This document shows, piece after piece, positions 46,084 through 55,327 of a stretch of 64,000 nucleotides of DNA. The translations under genes were made by a program, and so were the position numbers. The stretch comes from JAPOUP01 sp965203255 (GTDB lineage: Bacteria > Pseudomonadota > Alphaproteobacteria > Rhodobacterales > Rhodobacteraceae). Location: NCBI GenBank assembly GCA_965203255.1, contig OZ241882.1, forward strand, positions 1,488,001 to 1,552,000, given 5' to 3'. Under the pieces are notes generated by a model. It worked only from the letters and a program-made list of their open reading frames with translations. It did no database searches and was not told the origin of the DNA. Each line of letters opens with the position of its first letter. The stretch's first letter is position 1.

Positions 46084-47483
46084 ATGACCTCTCCAATGGA
46101 ACGATCAGTGGCCCGGTCCCGCTCCCACGCAGCCAGCAGCGGGTCTCCGGTCATCCGGAGGAAATCGCCGAGTTCCTGACGCATCGCCGCCAATTGCAGC
46201 TGTTGAGCATCTGCCCGAGCCATATTCCGCAACTCTCCCGGATCTGATGACATGTCGAAAAGCTCCTCTGCCATGCGATTGTGCCAGACATACTTGAATC
46301 CGTCAGCCTTGAGCATTCGCCAGTCCGTCACCTTCATCCAGTCACCAAGTGGCTGATGCATCGCGAATTGGGCAGGCCTATCTGTTTGATCCCAGTCGCA
46401 ATCGAATAGATCGACACCATTCCAGACGTTCCCAGCGGGCAGCTGGCAAGCCGCCGATAGCGTCGGAGCGACGTCAATCAGACTTGCTGGCATTTCGGTG
46501 GAGGCAGACCGCATCCCCGGAACGTCAATGATCAACGGAACCCTTATCGACTCCTCGAACGGTACCATCTTTTGCCAAAGGCCGTGCGCGCCGAGGTTCT
46601 CGCCATGATCGGATGTGAACACGACAATTGTCTCTCCCCTGAGTCCGTCGCCATCCAGCGCTCCCAATAGCCGGCCGACGAAGCTGTCGATCATGCTCAC
46701 AAAGCCCCAGTACACAGCGTAGGTGGCGCGCCAGAGTTCGAAATCCTGCCCATGATCATTGAAGAGATCGCGGTAGTAGCTTCCAGAATGCGCGGGGTGC
46801 TCGCCATCTGCCGGCCCGAAGTTCAACGGCTTCGTCACGTCCGCAGGATCGTACATGCTGAAATAGGGTTCCGGAATCACGAACGGCGGGTGCGGGCCGT
46901 TGTAGGAGCAGACCTGAAAAAACGGCCGGTCCCGGTCACGCGATCGTATCATGTCGATCGCGAAATCCGTGACATAGGCCTCGTTGGTCCGGTCGACCGG
47001 CAAGCCTTGGCAATGCACTTTGGGGATCGACATCGACGGGATTCGCGTCGTTCGGGTCGCGGGGTCATTGAACATCCACCCATCGACCAAACCCTGATCG
47101 AGACACCACTTGCTATACTCAACCGTGCTGTCACCAGCGTGGCGATCGGTGAATTCGCCGATGTTCCCTTCGCCCATATGCCACTTGCCGGCGTAGTTGA
47201 TCTGGTAGCCATGATCGCGGAAGTGTTCCAGCATCTCGCAGGTCTTCAGATGACCCGTCTGATTGGACATCATATTGTTCTGTGTCGGGTAAAGCCCTGT
47301 GAATAGCGAAGCCCGGGAAGGCAGACAAAGCGGGCAGGGCGTGATCGTGTTGCAAAAAGTCACACCGCTCGCGGCGACGCTGTCGATGTTCGGTGTTTGG
47401 CAAGGCGTCAATCCCCTGTAACCCAGCGTATCGGGGCGCTGTTGATCGGTCATTATCAAAAGAACGTTGGGCCGCCCGGTCAT
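46080..47483 (-). CDS. Type I (formylglycine-dependent) sulfatase A
   Basis: This 467-residue member of the alkaline phosphatase superfamily starts with the metal-site motif NVLLIMTDQQRPDTLG. It carries the sulfatase signature CLPSRASLFTG (Cys53), whose cysteine must be converted to formylglycine by a formylglycine-generating enzyme. GKWHMGEG and FTSDHGENLGAHG supply further active-site and metal residues. No signal peptide is present, so it acts in the cytoplasm on an imported sulfate ester. An alternative longer start at 47549 would overlap the next sulfatase and is not homologous. It belongs to the operon with the ABC transporter. Confidence 0.93.
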   Translation of the reverse strand: MTGRPNVLLIMTDQQRPDTLGYRGLTPCQTPNIDSVAASGVTFCNTITPCPLCLPSRASLFTGLYPTQNNMMSNQTGHLKTCEMLEHFRDHGYQINYAGKWHMGEGNIGEFTDRHAGDSTVEYSKWCLDQGLVDGWMFNDPATRTTRIPSMSIPKVHCQGLPVDRTNEAYVTDFAIDMIRSRDRDRPFFQVCSYNGPHPPFVIPEPYFSMYDPADVTKPLNFGPADGEHPAHSGSYYRDLFNDHGQDFELWRATYAVYWGFVSMIDSFVGRLLGALDGDGLRGETIVVFTSDHGENLGAHGLWQKMVPFEESIRVPLIIDVPGMRSASTEMPASLIDVAPTLSAACQLPAGNVWNGVDLFDCDWDQTDRPAQFAMHQPLGDWMKVTDWRMLKADGFKYVWHNRMAEELFDMSSDPGELRNMARADAQQLQLAAMRQELGDFLRMTGDPLLAAWERDRATDRSIGEVI

Positions 47484-47497
47484 CGATCTTCTACGAA

Positions 47498-48952
47498 TTA
47501 CGTGAGGCAGACCGACGTCGCGTCGAACTGGCCGGATCCAGTGCGCCATCGCCCGTTGAACTTGGAGACACAGTCACGAAGCGGATCATCAAATCTGGCG
47601 GTCTCGGCCATCAGGGCATGACGCAATTGACCAAGCTTCTCCTGCGCGTCTGGTCGTGCCGCAAGGTTGTGCATCTCACTGGGATCGGCGATCAGATCGT
47701 AGAGTTCATCGTCGTCGCCGGGCGAGAAGATATACTTCCAGCTATCGTCTGAGACGAGAATCCGTTGAGAATACAGGAAACGAAGTCCGTGAAACTCCGC
47801 GAGCAGGTATTCGCGGCCTCTTTGGCCTCTGTCCATGATTTCCTGGGACAGGTCACGAGCCTGACAAGGGTCGAAAGGTATTTCCAGCAGACCCATGGCC
47901 GTAGGAAGGACATCCATGTTCAGGGCCAGGTTCTTCAGGCTGCCAGACGGGAGAGTTGGATGACTGAACACCAACGGCACGCGCATCGCCTCCTCGTACG
48001 GCAGACCCTTGTCGACCAGCCCCCCGTGAGCGCCCGTCATGTCTCCATGGTCTGAAGTGAACACGATCAGCGTGTCTTCGATCAGACCGCGCGAAGTCAC
48101 ATACTCCATCAGGCGACCAATCTGACTGTCGAGCAGCGCCACGTGATCGCAGTAGAGGCCGAGGTACTCGATTACCTCATCTTCGGTCCGAGGGTGCAGC
48201 CGATAGAAGTCGTCCCGCTCCCGCCTGACGCGGGCCGCCTTCCCGGAGAGATCATCACGGAAATTGTCCCAGACCGTCAGCTTCTCGCGATCGGTATGCC
48301 GCCAGAACTCATCGGGAATGAGGTGAGGCCCGTGGGGGTCCCAGTATTGCAACGAAACAAGGAAGGGGCGCTCAGACTGCGAGAGGCTCTCGAGCATCTC
48401 GATTGCCTGGTTGGTCAGATAGTGGCAGGGCGTCGATTCCGCTGGACCGCGCCACCGACCCGCCGCCATAGTCTGTTCATCGGGATTGAAGAACAGCTTC
48501 GGCTCAACAGAATAACTAAGATCGCTCTCCTCAAGGTAGAGCTGAAAGCCCTCGGTTTTCGTCAAGTTGCCGTATCCAGCCGGCGTCTCGCCCACAAAAC
48601 CATAGTCTGCTGGCGTCTTCGTGACGCCGACATGCCATTTCCCGACGAAACCACACTGGAATCCCGCCCGTTGGAAATTTCTGTGCAAGAGCGAGTCCGG
48701 TTCGGCCAACTCCGTTCCCAGCGTGTGATACATGTCGCAATTCGTACCCATCCCATGCCGAAAGGCATAGTCTCCCGTGAACATCGACGCTCGCGACGGC
48801 GTGCAGAGCGGGCTTGTCGCATAGGTGCGCTCGAAGCTCACGCCGTTCTCGATCAGGGCGTCAATGTGCGGCGTGTCCGCAGGGACAGCCTTGCCAGGCC
48901 CAACCACGTCGTGCCGCAGTTGATCGACACCAATGAACAGGACGTTCTTCAT
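47498..48952 (-). CDS. Type I (formylglycine-dependent) sulfatase B
   Basis: This 484-residue sulfatase has the amino-terminal metal site NVLFIGVDQLRHD and the signature CTPSRASMFTG (Cys50). FVGKWHVG and FTSDHGDMTGAHG are also present. It has no export signal, implying a cytoplasmic enzyme. It differs considerably from sulfatase A next to it, so the pair is not a recent duplication; the two probably remove sulfate from different positions. It starts within the end of the DppF-like gene (4-base overlap), so it is translated from the transporter transcript. Confidence 0.93.
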   Translation of the reverse strand: MKNVLFIGVDQLRHDVVGPGKAVPADTPHIDALIENGVSFERTYATSPLCTPSRASMFTGDYAFRHGMGTNCDMYHTLGTELAEPDSLLHRNFQRAGFQCGFVGKWHVGVTKTPADYGFVGETPAGYGNLTKTEGFQLYLEESDLSYSVEPKLFFNPDEQTMAAGRWRGPAESTPCHYLTNQAIEMLESLSQSERPFLVSLQYWDPHGPHLIPDEFWRHTDREKLTVWDNFRDDLSGKAARVRRERDDFYRLHPRTEDEVIEYLGLYCDHVALLDSQIGRLMEYVTSRGLIEDTLIVFTSDHGDMTGAHGGLVDKGLPYEEAMRVPLVFSHPTLPSGSLKNLALNMDVLPTAMGLLEIPFDPCQARDLSQEIMDRGQRGREYLLAEFHGLRFLYSQRILVSDDSWKYIFSPGDDDELYDLIADPSEMHNLAARPDAQEKLGQLRHALMAETARFDDPLRDCVSKFNGRWRTGSGQFDATSVCLT

Positions 48953-49962
48953 TCTTCGTGCCCGTCTTCAAAGAGATGGCAGGCGACGAATCGATCACGT
49001 CCTTTGCCGGCGCACCTCTTGAGCCGAGGCACGTCCGTTCCACATCGCGCAAGCGCCTTGGGACAACGAGGATGGAACGGGCATCCGCTTGGAGGATCGA
49101 CCGGGCTGGGCACGTCGCCCTCAAGCACGATCCGACGTGTCTGCCGGTCCAGATCCGCAACGGGAATCGCTGACAGGAGCGCCTCGGTGTAGGGGTGCAG
49201 GGTGTCGCCGTAGATTTCGTCGGTCTCAGCCAGTTCGACAATTCGCCCGAGGTACATCACAGCGATCCGATCACACAGATATTCGGTGACCGATAGGTCG
49301 TGGGTGATGAAGATATATGTCAGATTCCGTTCGACCTTGAGGTCCATGAGCAGCTTGAGAACCTGCGCCTGAATGGATACGTCAAGAGCGCTGACCGCCT
49401 CGTCACAAACAACCAACTCCGGACCAACGCAGAGCGCGCGCGCAATTCCGATGCGCTGACGCTGCCCCCCCGAAAACTCGTGAGGATAGCGATCCATGTA
49501 TTCGCGGCGCATGTTCACCGCCTCCAGAAGGTCGCCGATGATCTTCCGCCGCTCATTCCTTGAGCTGACGCCGTAGCGCTTCAACGGGTCTTCAAGAGAA
49601 CCAAAGATCGTGAAAGCCGGGTTCAATGAAGAGTGCGGATCCTGGAATACGATCTGGAGTTTCTTGCGGTAAGGAAGCAGTTCGGCTTCTGAGAGCCCTC
49701 GCAGTTCCACGGGCGTACCACCATCATCGTACGTGATTTCTCCTGCGGTCGGACGCACAAGCTGCAGGATCGACTTTCCAAGCGTCGTCTTGCCGCAACC
49801 GCTTTCTCCAACGAGCCCGAGAACCTCGCCCCGGATCACATCCAGATCCACGCCGTCAACTGCCTTGACGTGGCCAACGACCGATTTGAAAACGCCTGCC
49901 CGGACCGGGAAGTGGGTTTGCACCCCACGCAACCTGAGGATAGGTTCGGCGGCATCAGACAT
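48949..49962 (-). CDS. Peptide/nickel-type ABC transporter ATP-binding protein (OppF/DppF-like)
   Basis: This 337-residue ATPase has Walker A GESGCGKTTLGK, the signature FSGGQRQRIGIARAL, Walker B ELVVCDEAVSALDV and the H-loop FITHDLSV. The carboxyl-terminal CPFHPRCPKALARC is the Cys-rich Oligo_HPY motif of oligopeptide-type transporters, which can hold an iron-sulfur cluster. It energises uptake together with the DppD-like subunit. The start overlaps the end of that gene by 8 bases. Confidence 0.93.
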   Translation of the reverse strand: MSDAAEPILRLRGVQTHFPVRAGVFKSVVGHVKAVDGVDLDVIRGEVLGLVGESGCGKTTLGKSILQLVRPTAGEITYDDGGTPVELRGLSEAELLPYRKKLQIVFQDPHSSLNPAFTIFGSLEDPLKRYGVSSRNERRKIIGDLLEAVNMRREYMDRYPHEFSGGQRQRIGIARALCVGPELVVCDEAVSALDVSIQAQVLKLLMDLKVERNLTYIFITHDLSVTEYLCDRIAVMYLGRIVELAETDEIYGDTLHPYTEALLSAIPVADLDRQTRRIVLEGDVPSPVDPPSGCPFHPRCPKALARCGTDVPRLKRCAGKGRDRFVACHLFEDGHEE

Positions 49963-50959
49963 CGGCGAACAGTTCCCTGGCGCGGTGACACATGACGCGA
50001 TGCGACTCGGTCAGGCTCTCTTCGGCCGGCATCACGTTGCAGGCCTCGGTCACAAAGTCGCATCGTGGCGCGAACTGGCACCCTGGCGGTCGATCATAGG
50101 CGTCAGGCGTTGCGCCGCGAATGGGCTTGATGTCCTGGTTCCTGCCCCGCCCCAGTACCGGAATCGAATCCAGAAGCGCCCGCGTATAAGGGTGGATAGG
50201 ACGCCGAAGCACATCGTCGACGGAACCCGCCTCCACGATGTTGCCCATATACATGACCGCCACCTCATCGGCGAGCTCGGCGATCACCCCCATGTCATGG
50301 GTGATCAGCATGATGGCAGTGCCATGTTGCTCTTTGAGCTGGTTCATCAGATGGAAGATCTGTGCCTGAATGGTGACGTCAAGCGCGGTCGTCGGTTCGT
50401 CCGCAATCAGGATCTTCGGGTTGCACGACATTGCCATGGCGATCATCGCTCGTTGACGCATCCCGCCCGAGTACTCGTGCGGGTATTCGTTTGCCCGCTT
50501 TTCAGGCAGTGGAATTCCCATGTCGGAAAGCAGTTCCACGACACGTTTGTGGCGCGCGGGCCCGTCAAGGTCCGTGTGATACCTGAGCGCCTCACCAATC
50601 TGGAATCCAACGGTGTAGACCGGGTTGAGCGCAGTCATCGGATCCTGAAAGATCATCGCGATCTCCTCACCGCGGATCGCGCGCATTTCCGGACCGTTTC
50701 GCTCCAGTTTATCAATGCGGATCTCGCCGCGATCGGAAAAATAGGTGATCGACCCCGCCTCGATGCGCGACAGGCGGGGAAGAAGCTGCATGATGCTTGA
50801 AGCGGTCGCCGACTTCCCGCAGGCGCTTTCCCCCACAACGCCAAGGGTCTTTCCCCTGTGGATGTCGAACGACACGCCGTTGACGGCCCTGTTGCAACGC
50901 TTGTCAGTATAGAAGAACGTGTGAAGGTTCCTGACGCTGAGGGCCAACGCATCACTCAT
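49955..50959 (-). CDS. Peptide/nickel-type ABC transporter ATP-binding protein (OppD/DppD-like)
   Basis: This 334-residue ATPase subunit has Walker A GESACGKSATA, signature YSGGMRQRAMIAMA, Walker B ILIADEPTTALDV, H-loop LITHDMGV and the carboxyl-terminal Cys cluster (CQFAPRCDFVTEAC). Together with the DppF-like protein it forms the heterodimeric motor. The start at 50959 is preferred since the DppC-like gene ends at 50964; an earlier in-frame start at 51010 lies inside that gene. Confidence 0.93.
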   Translation of the reverse strand: MSDALALSVRNLHTFFYTDKRCNRAVNGVSFDIHRGKTLGVVGESACGKSATASSIMQLLPRLSRIEAGSITYFSDRGEIRIDKLERNGPEMRAIRGEEIAMIFQDPMTALNPVYTVGFQIGEALRYHTDLDGPARHKRVVELLSDMGIPLPEKRANEYPHEYSGGMRQRAMIAMAMSCNPKILIADEPTTALDVTIQAQIFHLMNQLKEQHGTAIMLITHDMGVIAELADEVAVMYMGNIVEAGSVDDVLRRPIHPYTRALLDSIPVLGRGRNQDIKPIRGATPDAYDRPPGCQFAPRCDFVTEACNVMPAEESLTESHRVMCHRARELFADV

Positions 50960-50963
50960 CGCG

Positions 50964-51878
50964 TCATCCCTGCAATGTGGGATCGGTCGAGTCTCGCAGA
51001 CCGTCCCCAATGAAATTGACGCTGAGTACGAACAGCGAGATGACCGTTCCCACCGGCAGCCACATCCACCAATTGTTCTCCAGAACGCGGATATCTTTCG
51101 CCACGTTCAGGATGTTGCCCCACGTGGGAATCGAGAGCGGCACGCCAAGACCAAGAAAGCTGAGGCCGGCCTCTGCAAGGATGAACATAGCGGTGGTCAA
51201 AGTGATGTTGACCATGATTGGCCCGAGGGCGTTGGGCAGAATGTGCTTGTAGCAGATCCTGACCGTCGGCACGCCAAAGCCTCTCAGGGCCTGGACGTAT
51301 TCCTCTTCACGCAATGACAACATCCGGGCGCGGGTCATCCGGTACATTCCGCCCCAGCCCGTCAGCACGAAGATGACGATTAGATTCATCAGGCTCTGTC
51401 CAGCGATCGAGACCAGAAGCAGCACCAGGATGATCTGCGGAAACGACATGAAGGTCTCGGACACGCGCAACGCGATCGTATCCAGCCACCCGCCCCGATA
51501 CCCGGTGTAGGCGCCAATTCCGACGCCAATGACGGCGGCCAGCAGCGCGCTTCCCAGACCAACGAGAATCGATATGCGGCCGCCATAAAGCACCCGGGCA
51601 AACACGTCTCGACCGGTGCGGTCGGTTCCGAACCAATGGTCAGCCGACGGCGGTTGCAGCATGGCGCGCAGATCAATCTTCAGGGGATCGTGCGGCGTGA
51701 GAAACGGCGCGAAAATCGACGCCAGGAGAATGATTGCAAAGATCACCAAGCCTGCAACGGCAAGAGGGTTGCCAAGGAGTTTCCGAAGTGCGCGACTGCC
51801 GGAGCGGGGCCTGTTCAGCCCCGCTTCTTCACGGGCACGAATTCGGTCGAAATTCCGGTGGAGGCTCGCGCTGCCCAT
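50964..51878 (-). CDS. Peptide/nickel-type ABC transporter permease (OppC/DppC-like)
   Basis: This 304-residue inner-membrane permease has an amino-terminal cytoplasmic stretch, one isolated helix (about residues 37-57), and five further helices. FGTDRTGRDVFARVLYGGRISI is the typical periplasmic segment of the DppC family. A coupling-helix sequence is seen near ALRGFGVPTVRICYKHILPNALGPI (in parts). It forms the translocation path with the DppB-like subunit, which lies 9 bases upstream in the operon. Confidence 0.93.
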   Translation of the reverse strand: MGSASLHRNFDRIRAREEAGLNRPRSGSRALRKLLGNPLAVAGLVIFAIILLASIFAPFLTPHDPLKIDLRAMLQPPSADHWFGTDRTGRDVFARVLYGGRISILVGLGSALLAAVIGVGIGAYTGYRGGWLDTIALRVSETFMSFPQIILVLLLVSIAGQSLMNLIVIFVLTGWGGMYRMTRARMLSLREEEYVQALRGFGVPTVRICYKHILPNALGPIMVNITLTTAMFILAEAGLSFLGLGVPLSIPTWGNILNVAKDIRVLENNWWMWLPVGTVISLFVLSVNFIGDGLRDSTDPTLQG

Positions 51879-51887
51879 CGTCGCCTC

Positions 51888-52847
51888 CTAGGTCAGCCGA
51901 ACGCGCGGGTCGATGAGCGCCGTCAGTACATCGACAATCAGGCTGGCGATCAGGACCGCAAACACCGAAAGGAGCGCGATGAGCATCACGAGTGGATAGT
52001 CGGCGCCCCGGACAGCCTCGATGAACTCGCTGCCGATGCCAGGCCACTGGAAGACCTCTTCGATGATGACTGACCCGCCAATCAGCGTCGGAAGGCGAAA
52101 CCCGATCAGAACGACGACCGGTGTCAGGGCAACGCGGAATCCGTGGATCAGGTTGATCCGCCATTCAGGCAACCCCTTCGAACGGGCAGTACGGATGAAT
52201 TCGCGCGAAAGGCTGTCCAGCATGGCGGAGCGGGAATACCGCATCACGCCCGCCGTCATCATCATCGACAGAACCAGCCCCGGAAGGATGATGTTGGGAA
52301 TGTGGTCAAGGTAGCTGTCGTAGCTTGGAAGCAGTCGGCCACCCACCGGCAAGAGATCGAAGTGCAGCGCGACAATCAGAATGGACACGAGTCCAAAGAA
52401 GAACTCCGGGATCGAAACCCCGACCATGCCGAAGACAGTAAGGGCACTATCAGCTACAGACCCGCGGCGCAGCGCACTGACCGCACCGAGTATGCATCCG
52501 AAAAGCGTGGAGAAGATCAGGGCGAAAACTGACAGTTCGAGCGTGGCGGGCAGCCTGTCCAGCACGATCGTGGATATTGCCACCCCGCCGGAAAGGGAAT
52601 GTCCGAAATTTCCCTGCACGACATTGAACAGCCAAATTCCATAGCGTTCAATGAAGCTCTTGTTGAGGCCCAGCGCCTCGCGCAGCGCTTCAAATTCCTC
52701 ATCTGACATCTGGCTGGCGGTCTCCGGGTCGATCATGTGCGAAACAGCGTCGCCGGGCGTCAGTTCCAGACCCAGATAGACCAGAAAGCTGATGAAGAGC
52801 AGCATTGGGATCGTAACCAGAAGCCGTCGGATGACGAATGTCAGCAT
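51888..52847 (-). CDS. Peptide/nickel-type ABC transporter permease (OppB/DppB-like)
   Basis: This 319-residue permease starts with the typical FVIRRLLVTIPMLLFISFLVY helix and the ELTPGDAV segment. The EAA loop is visible as YIRTA-like sequence FIRTARSKGLPEWRINLIHGFR (in parts), followed by GGSVIIEEVFQWPGIGSEF near the end. It pairs with the DppC-like protein. The gap to the solute-binding protein gene upstream is 75 bases, the largest in this operon, perhaps allowing excess expression of the binding protein. Confidence 0.93.
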   Translation of the reverse strand: MLTFVIRRLLVTIPMLLFISFLVYLGLELTPGDAVSHMIDPETASQMSDEEFEALREALGLNKSFIERYGIWLFNVVQGNFGHSLSGGVAISTIVLDRLPATLELSVFALIFSTLFGCILGAVSALRRGSVADSALTVFGMVGVSIPEFFFGLVSILIVALHFDLLPVGGRLLPSYDSYLDHIPNIILPGLVLSMMMTAGVMRYSRSAMLDSLSREFIRTARSKGLPEWRINLIHGFRVALTPVVVLIGFRLPTLIGGSVIIEEVFQWPGIGSEFIEAVRGADYPLVMLIALLSVFAVLIASLIVDVLTALIDPRVRLT

Positions 52848-52922
52848 GTCGGGAAATCCTGGGCGGTCGCTTGCCGGTGCGGTGCGGCCTGGCAGGGCCG
52901 CACCAGCCTTAAGTGAGGACTT

Positions 52923-54494
52923 TCATTCGGCGATCTTGGCGAACTTGTTCACGCGCAGCGAGCGGGTGTACGGAATGTCGGCCGGGATCACACGCATGTG
53001 GTCCATGGCCTCAAGCGCCTGAACGTCGCCAACCGATTTGGTGAAGCCGTAATCCAGTCGCCCGGCTTCTGCATTCTGAATGACATTCCCGTCGTTCTCG
53101 CCGCTGGGGAAGGCCACGATCTCCTCGATTTTTGCGACGCCGCCGTGGTAATCCTCGAACGGGACGAAGCGGACGAAGTCATTCATCTGCACTTCAGCGA
53201 TCCTGAATGGCCCCGACCCAATTGGGTTCTGCCAGAACGGGTGCTGCTGAAACTCGGCCGGGTTCACGCCTTCAAGCAGATGCTTGGGCAAGGGCGCGAA
53301 CTGGCTGAAGGTCAGCAGCATGTTGGGATCAAGTGTTCCGAAGCTGACGGTGATTCTGTCGCCATCGATCGATATCCCTGAAATCGCATCGAACGTGCTG
53401 GAGAACACGGCATTGATGCCGGGCACCGTCATTGCGGTTTCGATCGACCAAACCACGTCCTCGGCCGTCAGGTCCGCGCCGTCGTGCCACTTCAGACCGT
53501 CTTTCAGGTCGAAGGTCACCGACATGCCGTCGTCGGCCACAGCCACACTTTCGGCCAATTGCCCTTCCGTAGGGGCGAGGGCGCCGTCTGCCGTCATGAG
53601 CCGGTCAAGCCCGACCTTCGAGAAGATGTAGATCCCAGGATTGAGCCAAGGATGGTCGAAGAACGTGCTCGGCGCGGTGTTGGTATACATCACATGCTTG
53701 CCGTTCCCGTCCGGCTCGACCGTCCAGTCGACGATGCCCCAGTCGTACACGAACTGATCATTGCCGTATTGGCCGCCATTCCGATCCAATCGGTTGCTTT
53801 CGTAGATGAAAAGCTGCTGGTAGTAGAGCGGAATGTCCGACAAGGCTGAGTTCTCGAATTTCGTGAACTCCTTGAACGCTTCCTGCTGCCGGCCGACATC
53901 AACCGTGCCGTTGATGGCGGCGATGAGCGCGTCCCGGTCGGTATCGCCAGGCGTATAGGAACTCCGTCCCGAGAGATAGCCGTTGTAGTACTCCTGAAGC
54001 GCAAGCGCTGCCTTCGCTCCGTAGGCGATATCCCAGCTCACGGCGCTTGTGTCCGAGCCTTCCGCCGGGAGCGCATTGAGCTGGCCGCCCACGTCCCCCT
54101 CAAGCTTCCGATAGGTCATCTCGATGCCGACGTCGGCAAGATAGGCCTGCATCGCCACCATCAAGTCAGCCGTCAGTTGGTCACCGTAATAGTAGACGAC
54201 ATCGAGAACCTGGCTATCGTCCCAATTCGCCTCCGCCAACAAGGCACGGGCCTTGTCCGGATCGTATGAATACCGCTCAAGTCCGTCTGCCTTGTAAGGG
54301 CCGTTCGGGATCATGGAGTCTGCGACGATGGCCTTACCCTCGAAGAGCGTCTCAACAATGGTATCCATATCGATGGCATAAGCGATCGCGGCGCGTACAC
54401 GCTCGTCCGACAGCTGGTTCATGCGATCTGCGAAGGCTTGCGTCGAAAGCAGGGCCATCGACGACGCCAGAGTGATGCCAAGCATCCTGTTCAT
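52923..54494 (-). CDS. Circularly permuted SBP_bac_5 (OppA/DppA-like) solute-binding protein
   Basis: This 523-residue periplasmic binding protein has a signal peptide (residues 1-22, cleavage after AFA) but reversed domain order. Residues about 24-258 (LSDERVRAAIAYAIDMDTIV, YDPDKARALLAEANW, LADVGIEM, IPLYYQQLF) correspond to the carboxyl-terminal half of ordinary family members. Residues about 265-520 correspond to the amino-terminal half (GQLAESVAVADDGMSVTFDL, KDGLKWHDGADLTAEDVVWS, PLPKHLLEGV, IGSGPFRIAE). The end, SLRVNKF, is exactly what should precede SDERVR in the normal order. The frame is unbroken, so this is a gene-level permutation. It should deliver the substrate to the DppBCDF-like transporter encoded downstream. 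Its start overlaps the regulator gene by 4 bases. Confidence 0.88.
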   Translation of the reverse strand: MNRMLGITLASSMALLSTQAFADRMNQLSDERVRAAIAYAIDMDTIVETLFEGKAIVADSMIPNGPYKADGLERYSYDPDKARALLAEANWDDSQVLDVVYYYGDQLTADLMVAMQAYLADVGIEMTYRKLEGDVGGQLNALPAEGSDTSAVSWDIAYGAKAALALQEYYNGYLSGRSSYTPGDTDRDALIAAINGTVDVGRQQEAFKEFTKFENSALSDIPLYYQQLFIYESNRLDRNGGQYGNDQFVYDWGIVDWTVEPDGNGKHVMYTNTAPSTFFDHPWLNPGIYIFSKVGLDRLMTADGALAPTEGQLAESVAVADDGMSVTFDLKDGLKWHDGADLTAEDVVWSIETAMTVPGINAVFSSTFDAISGISIDGDRITVSFGTLDPNMLLTFSQFAPLPKHLLEGVNPAEFQQHPFWQNPIGSGPFRIAEVQMNDFVRFVPFEDYHGGVAKIEEIVAFPSGENDGNVIQNAEAGRLDYGFTKSVGDVQALEAMDHMRVIPADIPYTRSLRVNKFAKIAE

Positions 54495-55249
54495 AGGTTT
54501 TCTCCCTCCGATTTGACTGTGAATTCTGATCGAGTTCGGCTGGTGTCCTCTCCTTTCCTTTCCATCGCCAGCCGGAAGTAAGTTCCGAAATTGCGGGTTA
54601 GATGGCGGGTCAGCACCTTGACGGCACCATCGGCATCCCTGTCCAGAATGGCCGACACCATGTCCCGGTGCTCTTGATTGCTGACCGCATTCCTTTTTGC
54701 GAAGTCCGGCAGCATTGCGCGGTTCTTCATGAGGCGCTCCACGAATGTGTCATGCAGCGCCACGAATATGGGATTTCCTGGAATCTCCGCCAGGACACGA
54801 TGAAACTGGACGTCCGCGTCGCGAAACGCCCCAAGGTCCGCAAGCGCGCTCTCGCAGCCGCCAATTGCCTCGACCAGCTTGCCGACCTGCGCATTGGTAG
54901 CGTGCTCGGTGGCATATCGGATAAGGCTGGTTTCCAGGAACAGGCGAGCCTGCTCGAGGTGAGCCAGCCCCTCGCTCCCTGAGAAAAAGAACTGCGCGGC
55001 GTTGCCGACACCCTCCATCACTTTCGACAGGGTCGGCGATACCACTCGCGGACGCTTGCCCTTGGACTGGTCAACCAGACCCATGCCCTGAAGAATGGTT
55101 ATCGCCTCGCGAACCACATTGCGCCCGATTGAGAAAGACTCGCAAAGCACGCGTTCGCTGGGAAGCATTTCGTCCGGCGAGAAGCGGCCGGAGTGGATGT
55201 CCGCGGCGAGACAGCGCACAATGGTCGATGCTGAATGCTCTGTCGCCAA
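54491..55249 (-). CDS. GntR/FadR-family regulator with FCD domain
   Basis: This 252-residue repressor has an amino-terminal winged helix-turn-helix (LPSERVLCESFSIGRNVVREAITILQGMGLV, in parts; about residues 29-59) and an all-helical FCD ligand domain. The FCD domain (about 90-230) contains DVQFHRVLAEIPGN and NQEHRDMVSAILDRD, with Asp and His metal ligands. It is the first gene of the minus-strand operon and overlaps the solute-binding gene by 4 bases. It stands next to a divergent N-acetylneuraminate-lyase-like gene, so it probably represses both directions until a sugar acid binds. NanR of Escherichia coli is in the same family. Confidence 0.9.
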   Translation of the reverse strand: MATEHSASTIVRCLAADIHSGRFSPDEMLPSERVLCESFSIGRNVVREAITILQGMGLVDQSKGKRPRVVSPTLSKVMEGVGNAAQFFFSGSEGLAHLEQARLFLETSLIRYATEHATNAQVGKLVEAIGGCESALADLGAFRDADVQFHRVLAEIPGNPIFVALHDTFVERLMKNRAMLPDFAKRNAVSNQEHRDMVSAILDRDADGAVKVLTRHLTRNFGTYFRLAMERKGEDTSRTRSEFTVKSEGENL

Positions 55250-55285
55250 GTGGTCCTCCTAACGCAAATAGCAAACCATAAATCG

Positions 55286-55327
55286 AATTTGGTGTCCACT
55301 TCTTTATTTTCGGTTGACCAAATTTGG
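55286..55327. promoter_or_regulatory. Candidate operator of the GntR regulator in the divergent promoter region
   Basis: AATTTGGT (55286-55293) and ACCAAATT (55317-55324) form an exact inverted repeat with 23 bases between. The second arm is also part of the palindrome CCAAATTTGG (55318-55327). The site lies in the only intergenic space between the divergent regulator-transporter operon and the lyase-sulfatase operon, where a GntR dimer would be expected to bind. Confidence 0.5.
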
